Shown: positions 1 through 9,954, counted from the stretch's first letter. The stretch is 64,000 bases of DNA from Micromonospora musae (GCF_003626635.1 NZ_RAZT01000008.1:186001-250000); one strand, 5' to 3'. The notes: generated by a model from the sequence alone, not told the origin. Numbers and translations: made by a program.

Positions 1-810
<810 letters not shown>

Positions 811-823
811 CCGTACCGACTGG

Positions 824-853
824 AAGGGCGCCGGGCACGAGCCCGGCGCCCTT
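824..853 (+). terminator. Rho-independent-type terminator after class I fumarase
   Basis: A perfect 13-bp inverted repeat (arms 824-836 and 841-853) with the 4-base loop ACGA begins 14 bases after the fumarase stop. There is no long T-run, as is usual for terminators in very GC-rich actinomycetes. Confidence 0.75.
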
Positions 854-1072
854 CGTCGTTGCCGAGGTCGAGCTGATGGTCGACGTCGGTGCGCCCGCCC
901 CCGAGGGGTCCCGGCGGGCGCACCGCCCCCGTCGGATGTCGGTGCGGACACCCCACACAAGACTGCGCCCCGCCACTGCCGATCCGCTCTCACATCGCTA
1001 TCACCGGGCGAGGACCTTCTGTCAGCAGCGGGCTACGCTGCGATCGTTACGCCGGTACGGACGGGAGCGGGA

Positions 1073-4054
1073 ATGCGGTTCGGGATCCTGGGGCCCCTGC
1101 GGGTCGGTGCCGGCGAGGCCACCGTGACCGCCGGGCGCGACCGGATCGTGCTCGCCATGATGCTGCTGCGGGCCAACCGGATCGTGCCGGTGGAGGAGCT
1201 CGTCGACGCGGTCTGGGAGGAGCGCCCGCCGGCCACCGCCCGCGCCCAGATCCAGACCTGCGTGTCCCGGCTCCGACGCCGGTTCGCCCAGCTCGGCGTG
1301 CCCCCGAGCACCATCTTCAGCGATCCGGTGGGCTACGGCATCCGCACCGAGCCGGGCGAGGTGGACGCGGAGGTGTTCGCCCGGGACGTCGAGGCGGGCC
1401 GCACCGCCCTCGCCGCCGGCCAGCCGGCGGAGGCGGGTCGCCACTTCCGGTCCGCCCTCGCGCTCTGGCGTGGGCCGGCGCTGAGCGGCATCACCAGCCG
1501 GAGCGTACGGCGGCGAGCGCAGGCGCTCGACGAGCAGGGGCTCGCGGCGCTCGAAGAGTGTGTCGACGTCGAGCTGGTCCTCGGCGACGCGACCGAGATC
1601 CTCGACGTGCTGACCGAGACCGTGGCCCGGTACCCGCTCCGCGAGCGGCTGCGCGGCCAGCTGATGCTCGCGCTGTCGGCGGTCGGTCGGCAGGCGGACG
1701 CGCTGGCCGCCTACCGCGAGGGGCGGCGACTCTACGCCGAAGAGTTGGGCATCGAGCCCGGGTCGGCGTTGCAGGAGCTGCACCAGCGGGTGCTCGCCGG
1801 TGACCTGGCGCTGGCCGGGTCGGAGGTTCGTCGTTCCGCTCCGGTCCGCGGCCTGCCCCGGGCGATCAGCGACTTCACCGGCCGGCAGGAGACCCTGGCG
1901 CGGCTGGTCAAGGAGATCGACGAGGACCGGACCCGGGTCCAGCTCGTCGACGGGATGGCCGGCAGCGGCAAGACGACATTGGCGATCCACCTCGCCACCG
2001 CGCTGGCCGACCGCTATCCCGACGCCCAACTCTTCATCGACCTGCACGGGCACAGCGACCGCGAACCGCTCCTTCCGGCGGCGGCGCTCGCCGCGCTGCT
2101 GCGTCAGCTCGGGGTGCCCGGCGAACGGATACCCGGCGACGTCGACGAGCGGGCCGCGCTCTGGCGCAGTGAGCTGGCCGACCGGCGGGCGGTGGTGGTA
2201 CTGGACAATGCGACGTCGGCGGCCCAGGTGGCGCCGCTGCTGCCCAGCGGCCCCGGCACCCTGACGCTGATCACGAGCCGGCGACGCCTGACCGGGCTGG
2301 ACGAGGGACGGCCCTCCTCGCTCGCTGTCCTCGACCCCGACGAGGGGATCGAGCTGCTCGCGCGGGTGGCCGGCGCCGAGCGGGTCGCCGCCGAGCCGGA
2401 GGCGGCCGCCGAGGTGGTACGTCGGTGCGGTTGCCTGCCGCTGGCGATCCGGCTCGCCGGGGCGCGGCTCGCGCACCGGCCCCGCTGGCGCATCGCCGAC
2501 CTGGCCGCCCGGCTCGCCGCCGGCCGGGACGCCCTGACCGAGCTGGTGGCCGGCGACCGCTCCGTCGGGCAGGCCTTCGCGCTGTCGTACGCGCAGGTGA
2601 CCCCGACCGCGCAGCGGATGTTCCGGCTGCTCGGGCTGCACCCGGGAACCCGGTTCGACGCCGTGATGGCCGCCGCGTTGGCGGACGTGCCGCTGCCCGA
2701 GGCGCAGCACCTGCTCGACGAGCTGGTCGACGTGCACCTCGTCGACGAACCGGAGCCGGGCCGGTTCCGCTTCCACGACCTGGTGCGCGACTACGCGCGG
2801 CAGCTGACGGCCGAGCCGGCGCTCGCCGCCGAACGCTCGGCGGCGGTACGACGGATGTTGAACGTCTGCCTGCACCTGGCCCTGGCGGCCACCCGGCAGC
2901 TCGAGGGTTCGGCGAGCCGGGCTCCGTTCCAGCGACCGCCGATGCTCCGGCCCGACCTGGTGGAGACCGGCCTGCCGCCGAACCTCGGATGGTTCGACGA
3001 GAACCGGTCGAACCTGTCCGCCATGGTCCGGCTCGCCGAGGCGGAGGGCCGGTACGAGTACTGCTGGCAGCTGGCCTTCGCCGGCTGGAGGTACTGGTAC
3101 GCGTCCGGCCACCCGGACGAGCTGATCGAGGCGCACACCATCGGGCTCCGGGCCGCGGAGCGTCTCGGCGACGAGGCCGCGATCGCCACGATGCACAACT
3201 ACCTCGCCTCCGGGTACCACCGGCTGGCCCGCTACGCGGAGGCGCTGACCTCGATGGAGCTCGCCCTCAGCCTGCGTGAGCGGCTGGGTGACCCACTGGG
3301 CCGGGCCGGTACGCACAAGAACGTCGCGGCCGTCCACGCGTTCCTCGGCAACTTCTCGGCAGCGCTGTCCCACCTGACCGAGGCGCTGCACATCGTCCGG
3401 CGGGAGGGGCACGACGCCGGCGTCGTCGCGGTCTTCAACAATCAGGCGTCGGTTCTGTTGAACGCCGGACGACTGGAGGAGGCGTTGGCGGTGTCCCGCC
3501 GGCACCTGATGCTGGCCCGGACGGCGGGCACGCTCTACGACAACGCGAACGCGCTGGGGCACATCGCGATGGCCCGGGCCCGGATGGGTCACGGTGAGCC
3601 GGCCCGCCGGAGGCTCTGGGCGGCGCTCGCGATGAAGCGCCGGCTCGGCAACCGGTACGGCGTCGGCGAGCTGCTCAACGAGATCGGTGCCCTGGAGCGG
3701 GCGAACGGCCACCCGGAGGCCGCGATGGACCGGCACCGGGAGGCGTTGCGCGCGATGACGCAGGCCGCGGACCGCAACGGACAGTGCGTGTCGCGGAATC
3801 TGCTGGCCCGGGCGCTGCTCGACCAGGGGGACGCGGCGAGCGCGCTGGACCTGCACCGGCGGGTGCTGACCGACGCCACCCGGCTCAACGCCCGCTACGA
3901 GCAGGCCCGCGCCCTGGACGGGATCGCCCGCTGCCTCGTCGCAACCGACCCGGCCGCCGCGCGGGCGCACTGGGTACGGGCGCTCGCGCTGTTCAGCGAG
4001 TTCGAGGCACCGGAGCAGCACGAGGTGCGGCGGCGCCTCGCCGCTCCGGAGTGA
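1073..4054 (+). CDS. SARP/AfsR-type transcriptional regulator (DNA-binding, BTAD, NB-ARC, TPR)
   Basis: The protein has 993 residues. Domains in order: an OmpR-like winged helix (about 1-95), a bacterial transcriptional activator domain (about 100-250), an NB-ARC/AP-ATPase domain with Walker A GMAGSGKTT (about 294-302) and a VVVLDNA Walker B, then a long C-terminal half with TPR-type helical repeats. This is the build of AfsR-like regulators, which activate secondary-metabolite or stress genes and are thought to be switched by nucleotide binding. The ATG is preceded by GGGAGCGGGA. The gene sits alone between two fumarase genes, with no biosynthetic cluster visible, so its targets cannot be inferred. 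The architecture is certain; the regulon is unknown. Confidence 0.93.
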   Translation: MRFGILGPLRVGAGEATVTAGRDRIVLAMMLLRANRIVPVEELVDAVWEERPPATARAQIQTCVSRLRRRFAQLGVPPSTIFSDPVGYGIRTEPGEVDAEVFARDVEAGRTALAAGQPAEAGRHFRSALALWRGPALSGITSRSVRRRAQALDEQGLAALEECVDVELVLGDATEILDVLTETVARYPLRERLRGQLMLALSAVGRQADALAAYREGRRLYAEELGIEPGSALQELHQRVLAGDLALAGSEVRRSAPVRGLPRAISDFTGRQETLARLVKEIDEDRTRVQLVDGMAGSGKTTLAIHLATALADRYPDAQLFIDLHGHSDREPLLPAAALAALLRQLGVPGERIPGDVDERAALWRSELADRRAVVVLDNATSAAQVAPLLPSGPGTLTLITSRRRLTGLDEGRPSSLAVLDPDEGIELLARVAGAERVAAEPEAAAEVVRRCGCLPLAIRLAGARLAHRPRWRIADLAARLAAGRDALTELVAGDRSVGQAFALSYAQVTPTAQRMFRLLGLHPGTRFDAVMAAALADVPLPEAQHLLDELVDVHLVDEPEPGRFRFHDLVRDYARQLTAEPALAAERSAAVRRMLNVCLHLALAATRQLEGSASRAPFQRPPMLRPDLVETGLPPNLGWFDENRSNLSAMVRLAEAEGRYEYCWQLAFAGWRYWYASGHPDELIEAHTIGLRAAERLGDEAAIATMHNYLASGYHRLARYAEALTSMELALSLRERLGDPLGRAGTHKNVAAVHAFLGNFSAALSHLTEALHIVRREGHDAGVVAVFNNQASVLLNAGRLEEALAVSRRHLMLARTAGTLYDNANALGHIAMARARMGHGEPARRRLWAALAMKRRLGNRYGVGELLNEIGALERANGHPEAAMDRHREALRAMTQAADRNGQCVSRNLLARALLDQGDAASALDLHRRVLTDATRLNARYEQARALDGIARCLVATDPAAARAHWVRALALFSEFEAPEQHEVRRRLAAPE

Positions 4055-4108
4055 GGCGCTCGTCGCGATCATCTGCATAGCGCCGTGCGGCGCGGCAGGA
4101 TGGTACGC

Positions 4109-5509
4109 GTGACGAATCCAGACGTGCCGGGTTACCGGATCGAACGCGACTCGATGGGTGAGGTGGAGGTGCCCGCCGAGGCGCTGTGGCGGGCACAGAC
4201 GCAACGCGCCGTGCAGAACTTCCCGATCTCCGGCCGCGGGATCGAACCGGCGCAGATCAAGGCGCTGGCGCAGATCAAGGGCGCGGCGGCGCAGGTCAAC
4301 GGCGAGCTGGGGGTGATCGACGCGAACGTGGCGGCGGCGATCGCCGCGGCGGCGGCGCACGTGGCCGACGGCGGCTACGACGACCAGTTCCCGATCGACG
4401 TGTTCCAGACCGGCTCCGGTACGTCATCCAACATGAACGCCAACGAGGTGATCGCGACGTTGGCCGGCCGGGAGCTGGGCCGGGACGTGCACCCGAACGA
4501 CGACGTGAACGCCTCCCAGTCCAGCAACGATGTCTTCCCGTCCTCGATCCACCTGGCCGCCACCCAGTTCGTGGTGGAGGATCTGATCCCCTCTCTCCGG
4601 CAGCTGGCTGAGTCGTTGGAGGCTAAGTCGGCCGAGTTCGAGACCGTGGTGAAGGCGGGTCGTACGCACCTGATGGACGCCACCCCGGTCACCCTGGGGC
4701 AGGAGTTCGGCGGGTACGCGGCGCAGGTCCGCTACGGCCTCGAGCGGCTGGAGAGCACGCTGCCCCGGCTGGCCGAGCTGCCGTTGGGCGGGACCGCGGT
4801 GGGCACCGGCATCAACACTCCGCTGGGCTTCGCCGCCGCGGTGATCGGCAAGCTGCGCGACTCGACCGGGTTGCCGCTGACCGAGGCGCGCAACCACTTC
4901 GAGGCGCAGGGCGCCCGGGACGCGCTGGTCGAGACGTCCGGTCAGCTCCGGACCATCGCGGTCGGGCTCTACAAGATCGCCAACGACATCCGCTGGATGG
5001 GCTCCGGGCCCCGGGCCGGCCTGCGCGAGCTGCGGATCCCCGACCTCCAGCCCGGCTCGTCGATCATGCCGGGCAAGGTGAACCCGGTCGTCGCCGAGGC
5101 GATGCGGCAGGTCTGCGCGCAGGTGATCGGCAACGACGCCGCAGTGGCCTTCGCCGGCAGTCAGGGCGACTTCGAACTGAACGTCATGCTGCCCGTGATG
5201 GGCCGCAACCTGCTGGAATCCATCAAGCTGCTGGCCGCGTCGAGCCGGCTCTTCGCCGAGCGCCTGGTGGTCGGTCTGGTGGCGGACGCCGAGGTGGCGT
5301 TGGCGTACGCCGAGGGCTCGCCCTCGATCGTCACCCCGCTCAACCGCTACCTGGGGTACGACGAGGCCGCCTCGATCGCCAAGGAGGCGCTCGCGAAGCA
5401 GCTCTCGATCCGCGAGGTGGTGGTCTCCCGCGGGCACGTGGACTCGGGGAAGCTCACCGAGACCCAGCTGGAAGAGGCGCTCGACCTGCTCCGGATGACC
5501 CACCCCTGA
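4109..5509 (+). CDS. fumC: Class II fumarate hydratase
   Basis: Homotetrameric, iron-independent fumarase of the aspartase/fumarase superfamily, catalysing reversible hydration of fumarate to malate in the cytoplasm. The signature GSSIMPGKVNP lies in the C-terminal third. The TGSGTSSNMNANEV and SSNDVFPSS blocks, which form the composite active site, are also present. Length is about 466 residues, normal for FumC. I chose GTG 4109 because AGGA lies about 8 bases upstream and the protein then begins close to the conserved IERDSMGEVEVP segment. GTG 4085 and ATG 4100 are in-frame alternatives. It begins 54 bases after the SARP gene and may be read with it. The aspartate ammonia-lyase family is related, but the IERDSMGEVEVP start fits fumarase. 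Confidence 0.95.
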   Translation: MTNPDVPGYRIERDSMGEVEVPAEALWRAQTQRAVQNFPISGRGIEPAQIKALAQIKGAAAQVNGELGVIDANVAAAIAAAAAHVADGGYDDQFPIDVFQTGSGTSSNMNANEVIATLAGRELGRDVHPNDDVNASQSSNDVFPSSIHLAATQFVVEDLIPSLRQLAESLEAKSAEFETVVKAGRTHLMDATPVTLGQEFGGYAAQVRYGLERLESTLPRLAELPLGGTAVGTGINTPLGFAAAVIGKLRDSTGLPLTEARNHFEAQGARDALVETSGQLRTIAVGLYKIANDIRWMGSGPRAGLRELRIPDLQPGSSIMPGKVNPVVAEAMRQVCAQVIGNDAAVAFAGSQGDFELNVMLPVMGRNLLESIKLLAASSRLFAERLVVGLVADAEVALAYAEGSPSIVTPLNRYLGYDEAASIAKEALAKQLSIREVVVSRGHVDSGKLTETQLEEALDLLRMTHP

Positions 5510-5675
5510 TCGCCAGGGTTCGTTGCCCATCGCCGGTCCGACGCTGAGCGGCGCTGGTTTGGCGCCGTTTGGCGCTGAGCGGCGGTAAGCCGCGCTGGTC
5601 CGGCGCTGGTCCGGCGCGTCGGTGTGCGGCCGGCCGGTCGGTCCGGAACGTGGTGCGGCGCTCCTTTGGAGCTGA

Positions 5676-6030
5676 GTCACCTGCGCCGTCATCCGGGCCC
5701 GCGCGGGGTCGCCGGCCGGGGAGCGGGCTGTCCGGAGCCGCTCAGCCGGAAAAGTGGGCCGTCCGGGATCGCCTGGATGGGGAAGCGGCGTGTGGGACTG
5801 CCCGGCCGGGGAGTGGCCGTCCGGGACCGGCCGACGGGAAAGGTGGGCCGTTCGGGATCGCCTGATGGGGGAGCGGGCCGTAGGACTGCCGGGCCGGGGA
5901 GCAGGCCGTCCGGGACGGGCCGGCCGGGGGGGCGGGCCCGTTCGGGATCGCCTGAAGAGGGAGCGGGCTGTGGGACTGCCCGACCGGGGAGCAGGTCGTC
6001 CGGAACCGCTCGGCGGGGGACGGTCCCGCG
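5676..6030. repeat. Imperfect tandem repeat, unit about 89-90 bp, roughly 3.5 copies
   Basis: The stretch 5510-6079 holds no convincing gene. The word GGGATCGCCTG recurs at 5765, 5854 and 5944, a spacing of 89 and 90 bases. Each unit continues with a conserved GGGACTGCC...CGGGGAG...GTCCGG backbone, and a degenerate partial unit precedes the first. Because the unit length is not a fixed multiple of three, a repetitive protein is unlikely. Upstream, 5540-5620 contains shorter repeats of the word TCCGGCGCTGG/GGCGCTG. The block separates fumC from a gene on the opposite strand. Confidence 0.75.
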
Positions 6031-6079
6031 TGACGCGCCGGTGCTGTCGGCGGCCGCCCGGCCGGGCTCGCCGAGCTGG

Positions 6080-6649
6080 TCAGCCCTGGGTGGCTGCCTT
6101 GCGGGCCCGGTAGGCCGTGACTGCGGCGCGGTTGCCGCAGCCCGCCTCGCAGAACCGCCGCGAGCGGTTGCGGGAGAGGTCGACGAGCACGTTGTCGCAG
6201 TCGGGGTGGGCGCAGGCGCGCAGCCGGTTCAACTCCCCGTTGCGGACCAGGTCGGCGACCGCCATGGCCGCCTCGACCGCCATCCGGATGGCCAGCGGGG
6301 CGTCCCGGGGTACGGCGTGGAAGTGGTACGGCTCGTCGTCGTGCGTGATGAGCTGTGGGAGGGCGGCGTGCTCCCGGAGCAGGCCGTTGACGATGGTCAC
6401 GACCTCGTGGACGTCCGCGTCCCAGATCCGGCGGAGGCGGGGCCGGAGCTCGCGTACCGAGGTCAGTTCGGCTTCGGTGTGCTCGTGCCGTCCCGTGTAG
6501 GCGTGCGCGACGTAGAACTCATCGAGGGCTGTCACGTCGGGTAGCCCCTCACCCCCGCCACCAGCGGTGTTGACGAGAGCGGCGGCGGCGATCAGCGAGC
6601 ACTCGGTGTCATGGGCAAAAAGCAACTTGACTCCTGTCGGGATGGCCAC
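6080..6649 (-). CDS. CGNR zinc-finger protein (ABATE-type)
   Basis: The 189-residue protein ends in a CGNR zinc finger: CAHPDCDNVLVD then RRFCEAGCGNRAAV, with four cysteines as predicted ligands and the CGNR motif itself. The N-terminal 130 residues form the alpha-helical ABATE-like region that accompanies this finger in actinobacteria. The family is thought to contain transcription regulators of stress or drug-response genes, but its targets are mostly unknown. It is divergent from the EamA exporter gene, with only about 60 bases between the start codons, which suggests it may control that exporter. The start is the ATG whose first codons read MAIPTGVKLLF; no strong ribosome-binding site is seen. 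Confidence 0.85.
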   Translation of the reverse strand: MAIPTGVKLLFAHDTECSLIAAAALVNTAGGGGEGLPDVTALDEFYVAHAYTGRHEHTEAELTSVRELRPRLRRIWDADVHEVVTIVNGLLREHAALPQLITHDDEPYHFHAVPRDAPLAIRMAVEAAMAVADLVRNGELNRLRACAHPDCDNVLVDLSRNRSRRFCEAGCGNRAAVTAYRARKAATQG

Positions 6650-6710
6650 CTAGCGTCATCGGCGTACCCCTAGTTTGCCCATTACCGCTGTGACGTGCCA
6701 GGGAGGCCCG

Positions 6711-7676
6711 ATGCAGAAGTCGCCCGCCGCCGGACTCGGCCTCGGTCTCGCCCTGCTCTCCGCGGTCACGTTCGCCACCTCGGGCACCTTCGCCCGGTCC
6801 CTGATCGAGGCCGGCTGGTCGGCCCCGTCCGCCGTCATCGCCCGGGTCGGGCTCGCCGCGCTGGTGCTCGCCGTGCCGGCGGCTCTCGCGCTGCGCGGCC
6901 GGTGGCCCGTGCTGCGACGCAACCTCGGCGTGGTGGGCGTCTTCGGGCTGCTCGGGGTGGCGCTCGCCCAGGTCTGCTTCTTCAACGCCGTCCGCTATCT
7001 CCCGGTCGGCGTCGCGCTGCTCCTGGAGTACCTGGGCATCATCCTGGTCGTCGCCTGGACGTGGCTGGTCCACAAGCAGCGCCCCCGTCGACTGACCGTC
7101 GCCGGCGCGGTCGCGGCGCTGGCCGGCCTGGTCTTCGTGCTCGACCTCACCGGCGACGCGCGGCTCGACGTGCTCGGCGTGCTCTGGGGGCTGGGCGCGG
7201 CCGTGGGCCTGGCCGGCTACTTCGTGCTCGCCGGTCGCGTCGACGCCCAACTGCCCTCGGTGGTGCTCGCCAGCGGCGGAATGGGCGTCGGCGCCGCCGC
7301 ACTGGCCCTCCTCGGGCTCGTCGGAGTGCTGCCGCTGCACGCCGTCTTCGGCGACGTCAGCTTCGCCGGGCAACAGACCAGCTGGCTCGTGCCGATCGCC
7401 GGACTCTCCCTGGTCGCGGCCGTGGTCGCGTACCTGACGGGCATCGCCGGGGCGCGGATCCTCGGCCCGCGCCTGTCGTCGTTCGTCGGGCTGACCGAGG
7501 TCATGTTCGCCGTCCTCATCGCCTGGCTGGTCCTCGGCGAGCTGCCGAGGATGGTGCAACTGCTCGGCGGCGTGCTGATTGTGGCCGGGGTCGCGCTCGT
7601 GCGTCTCGGCGAGCAGCGCGAGACAGCTACGACGCCCGAGGCGATCCCCGAACCCGCCCTCGCCGCCGACCGCTGA
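6711..7676 (+). CDS. EamA/RhaT-family (DMT superfamily) exporter
   Basis: The protein has about 321 residues and ten predicted membrane helices arranged as two five-helix EamA halves, the fold of drug/metabolite transporters. Such proteins export amino acids, metabolites or drugs from the cytoplasm; the substrate cannot be read from sequence. The ATG at 6711 has GGGAGG five bases upstream; an upstream in-frame ATG (6675) has no such site. It is divergent from the CGNR regulator gene, a common arrangement for a regulator and the transporter it controls (inference). The C-terminal tail after the last helix is hydrophilic. Confidence 0.88.
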   Translation: MQKSPAAGLGLGLALLSAVTFATSGTFARSLIEAGWSAPSAVIARVGLAALVLAVPAALALRGRWPVLRRNLGVVGVFGLLGVALAQVCFFNAVRYLPVGVALLLEYLGIILVVAWTWLVHKQRPRRLTVAGAVAALAGLVFVLDLTGDARLDVLGVLWGLGAAVGLAGYFVLAGRVDAQLPSVVLASGGMGVGAAALALLGLVGVLPLHAVFGDVSFAGQQTSWLVPIAGLSLVAAVVAYLTGIAGARILGPRLSSFVGLTEVMFAVLIAWLVLGELPRMVQLLGGVLIVAGVALVRLGEQRETATTPEAIPEPALAADR

Positions 7677-7695
7677 CCCCGGCGCGCCTAGCCAA

Positions 7696-7771
7696 GATCG
7701 TTCCCGAGTTCTGTGAAGTCGGGCTGTCCCGGTCGCCCGGATACCCCGACTTCACGGAAGTCGAGTTGATC
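7696..7771. repeat. Dispersed palindromic intergenic repeat, family A, copy 1
   Basis: A 76-base palindrome with GATC at both ends. The best paired core is GTGAAGTCGGG against CCCGACTTCAC; the outer arms are diverged. It lies 20 bases after the EamA stop. Related copies are at 8652, 10070 and 60458, with half a copy at 63911. Confidence 0.85.
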
Positions 7772-7955
7772 TCGGCGTGGCCGACGCGATTGCCACCTTG
7801 TCGGGGCCGAGATGTCAGGCGGCGGCATGGTTGGACACGGACGCACACGGTGTGACTGGCGGGACACTCCTGCGGCGCAGCCAGGGTTGCCGGCGGCCGG
7901 GGGACGGCCGAATGGGCGACCCGGGCGGAACGCAATCATCGAAGATGTCACCCTC

Positions 7956-8672
7956 ATGGTCGTGCTGACCACGATCGTCTTCGACGCCGACGAGACACTG
8001 ATCGACCTCCGACCGGCGGTGACGGGGGGACTCGTGGCCGTACTCGAGGAGATGCGACAGCTCACCCCGGCGGCCGCCGATGTGTCGCTCGCGGACCTGG
8101 AGGCGGACTGGGCGGTGGTCTTCGGTGAATCGCCCGCCGCGCCGATCATCGAGATCCGCCGCGCGGCGCTGACGCGTTCGCTCTCGCGGGCCGGACTCGA
8201 CGCGCACCTCGATGCCATCGCGGCTCTCTTTTTCGCCCGGCGATTCGCGCTCACCCGGCCGTTCCCGGACGTGCAGCCCGCGTTGGCTCTGCTGCGTGAC
8301 CGGTGGACGCTGGGTTTCGCCACCAACGGCAACAGCCGCACCGAACGTTGCGGCCTCGCGGGGGAGTTCGCGTTCGAGCTGTATGCGCACGAGAACGGGG
8401 TACCCAAGAAGCCCGCACCTGAGTTCTACGCGGCGGTGGTCGACGCCGCGGGCGTCCCGGCGTCGCGGGTGGTGTACGTGGGCGACTCTCTCGACCACGA
8501 TGTGGTCGCCGCCCAACGAGCCGGCCTGCGGGCTGTCTGGCTCAACCGCCTCGCGCTGCCCTGTCCAGCGGGCGTGTTCCCGGACGGGCAGGTGTCCACG
8601 ATGGCGGAGCTGCCCTCCCTGCTGGCTGACCTGGCCGGCGAATCCTCGCCTGATCGTTCCCGAGTTTCGTGA
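7956..8672 (+). CDS. HAD-superfamily hydrolase
   Basis: The 238-residue protein carries all four haloacid-dehalogenase motifs: FDADETLID (nucleophile and acid aspartates) at the N-terminus, FATNGN (motif II), the lysine in VPKKPAPEFY (motif III) and YVGDSLDHDV (motif IV). With the helical cap between motifs I and II it fits the YjjG/phosphoglycolate-phosphatase-like group, acting on small phosphorylated metabolites in the cytoplasm. ATG 7956 is the best start, because upstream codons look non-coding; GTG 7962 is possible. Oddly, the last seven codons and the stop lie inside palindromic repeat copy 2, so the original C-terminus seems to have been replaced by repeat sequence. Confidence 0.88.
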   Translation: MVVLTTIVFDADETLIDLRPAVTGGLVAVLEEMRQLTPAAADVSLADLEADWAVVFGESPAAPIIEIRRAALTRSLSRAGLDAHLDAIAALFFARRFALTRPFPDVQPALALLRDRWTLGFATNGNSRTERCGLAGEFAFELYAHENGVPKKPAPEFYAAVVDAAGVPASRVVYVGDSLDHDVVAAQRAGLRAVWLNRLALPCPAGVFPDGQVSTMAELPSLLADLAGESSPDRSRVS

Positions 8673-8727
8673 AGTCGGGGTGTCCCGGTCGCCCGGATAC
8701 CCCGACTTCATGGAAGTTGAGTTGATC
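8652..8727. repeat. Dispersed palindromic intergenic repeat, family A, copy 2
   Basis: A 76-base copy closely similar to copy 1, again bounded by GATC, with GAAGTCGGGGT-type and CCCCGACTTC arms. It overlaps the end of the HAD gene and supplies its TGA at 8670-8672. It lies between convergent genes. Confidence 0.88.
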
Positions 8728-8760
8728 TCGACGGGTGGCCGGGCTGGTGGGCGGGGGTGG

Positions 8761-9954
8761 TCACCGGCGCCAGCCGCGGGCGGCCAGGGCCGCGCGGACC
8801 TCTCGAAGCACCCCCGCGAAGTCGTTGTGCATTCGGCGACTGGTCACATGCAGCACCAGCCAACCGGCGGCGACCAACTGGTTGAGCCGTTTGCGGTCGG
8901 TGTGCAGCCGCTCGGGGTCGGCGTGCCAGTGGCCGTCGTACTCGATCGCGACCCGGAGCTGCGGCCAGGCGAGGTCGGGATGGAGGATCAAGCCGCTGGG
9001 TAGGCGTACCGGATGTTGTGCGACCGGCCGGGGTAGCCCGGCCAGCACCAGCCGGACGCGCAGGTGCGACTCCGGTGGCGATTGAGCACGGCCATCGGCC
9101 AGGCCGAAGACCCACCGTGCCCGCTGCGCACCCGGCCGGCCGGCGTTCGCGTCGGCGATGGCGGTCAACTCGTCGGGGTCGGTGAGCCCGCCGGCGAGCA
9201 GGGTGTCGACGATGCCGACCGCGCGGACCGGTTCCAGCCAGACCGCCGTCTCCCAGGCGGCCTGACCGGGGCTGGTGCGCGGTAGGGCGCCCGTCGGTCG
9301 GTCGATCGTCACGGTCGCTCGCTCGGACTGCCCGGACTGCCTGGACTGCGCGGACAGCCCGGACCGCTCGGACTGCGCGAACAGCCTGGACTGCGCGGAC
9401 AGCCTGGACCGCTCGGACCGCTCGGACTGCCTGGACTGCGCGAACAGCCTGGATTGCGAGGACAGTCCGGACCGCGGGGACTGCCCGGGCCGCCCGGACC
9501 GCTCGGGTGCGCCCAGGGTCGACCCGGGCTCCGGGGCCTGCGATGCGCCCACGACTGTTGGTGGTCCGCCTGTGAGGGTCGGTGGTCCGCCCGCGAGGGC
9601 TGGTGGCGCGTCGCCGCAGATGTGCAGGCGTAGGCCGCGTTGCGCGCCGGACCGTACCTGCGGCGGCAGCAGCACGTGCACGTCGTCGGTGAAGGTCGCG
9701 GCATGGTCGACGCCATGCAGGTAGGCGGCTGACGGCCCGGCGATCAGCACCCCGGACGGCAGGCGTAGCAGCGCCGCCCGGCAGGCGAGGGAGTGGTCAC
9801 GGTCGAGCCGAGCGTCGGCGTAGACGTCGTGGCGCAGCCGGAGCCAGGCCGAGCTACGCAGCTGGTGTTCGGTGATCAACCCTCGCCGGATTGCCGCGGA
9901 ACCGCGGAAGACCTGCCAGGCGAGGGCGTCCGGCCGATGTGGTCGAGGTGGCAT
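8761..9954 (-). CDS. DUF559-type endonuclease-like protein with N-terminal AbiEi-like region
   Basis: The protein has about 397 residues. The N-terminal 130 residues resemble the region found in AbiEi-like and 'transcriptional regulator' proteins of actinobacteria (RGLITEHQLRSSAWLRLRHDVY). The C-terminal 110 residues are a DUF559/very-short-patch-repair-like nuclease fold with IEYDGHWH, then DRKRLNQLVAAGW and VLHVTSRRM, which fit a PD-(D/E)XK active site. Between them is a low-complexity Ser/Gln/Arg linker encoded by a short tandem repeat (9320-9480). The start MPPRPHRPDA was chosen because the earlier in-frame sequence has poor coding character and overlaps a DnaA-box-like site. Single genes of this kind are common in Micromonospora (recall); their role is unproven. 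Confidence 0.8.
   Translation of the reverse strand: MPPRPHRPDALAWQVFRGSAAIRRGLITEHQLRSSAWLRLRHDVYADARLDRDHSLACRAALLRLPSGVLIAGPSAAYLHGVDHAATFTDDVHVLLPPQVRSGAQRGLRLHICGDAPPALAGGPPTLTGGPPTVVGASQAPEPGSTLGAPERSGRPGQSPRSGLSSQSRLFAQSRQSERSERSRLSAQSRLFAQSERSGLSAQSRQSGQSERATVTIDRPTGALPRTSPGQAAWETAVWLEPVRAVGIVDTLLAGGLTDPDELTAIADANAGRPGAQRARWVFGLADGRAQSPPESHLRVRLVLAGLPRPVAQHPVRLPSGLILHPDLAWPQLRVAIEYDGHWHADPERLHTDRKRLNQLVAAGWLVLHVTSRRMHNDFAGVLREVRAALAARGWRR
9320..9480. repeat. Minisatellite inside the DUF559 gene
   Basis: Degenerate 9-base units of the type CGGACTGCC / CGGACAGCC / CTGGACTGC recur about 15-18 times. On the gene strand they encode repeats such as QSRLFAQS and QSERSE. The run keeps the reading frame, because the unit is a multiple of three. 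Confidence 0.8.

Noticed and set aside
1022..4360. A 1112-codon minus-strand frame opposite the SARP gene
   Set aside because: It is a shadow frame caused by high GC content. The plus-strand protein has clear domains along its whole length, and the opposite translation is an Arg/Gly/Pro-rich sequence without motifs.
5676..6030. A repetitive protein gene in the 89-bp repeat tract
   Set aside because: The unit length shifts between 89 and 90 bases, so no frame reads the repeats as a constant peptide, and there is no ribosome-binding site.
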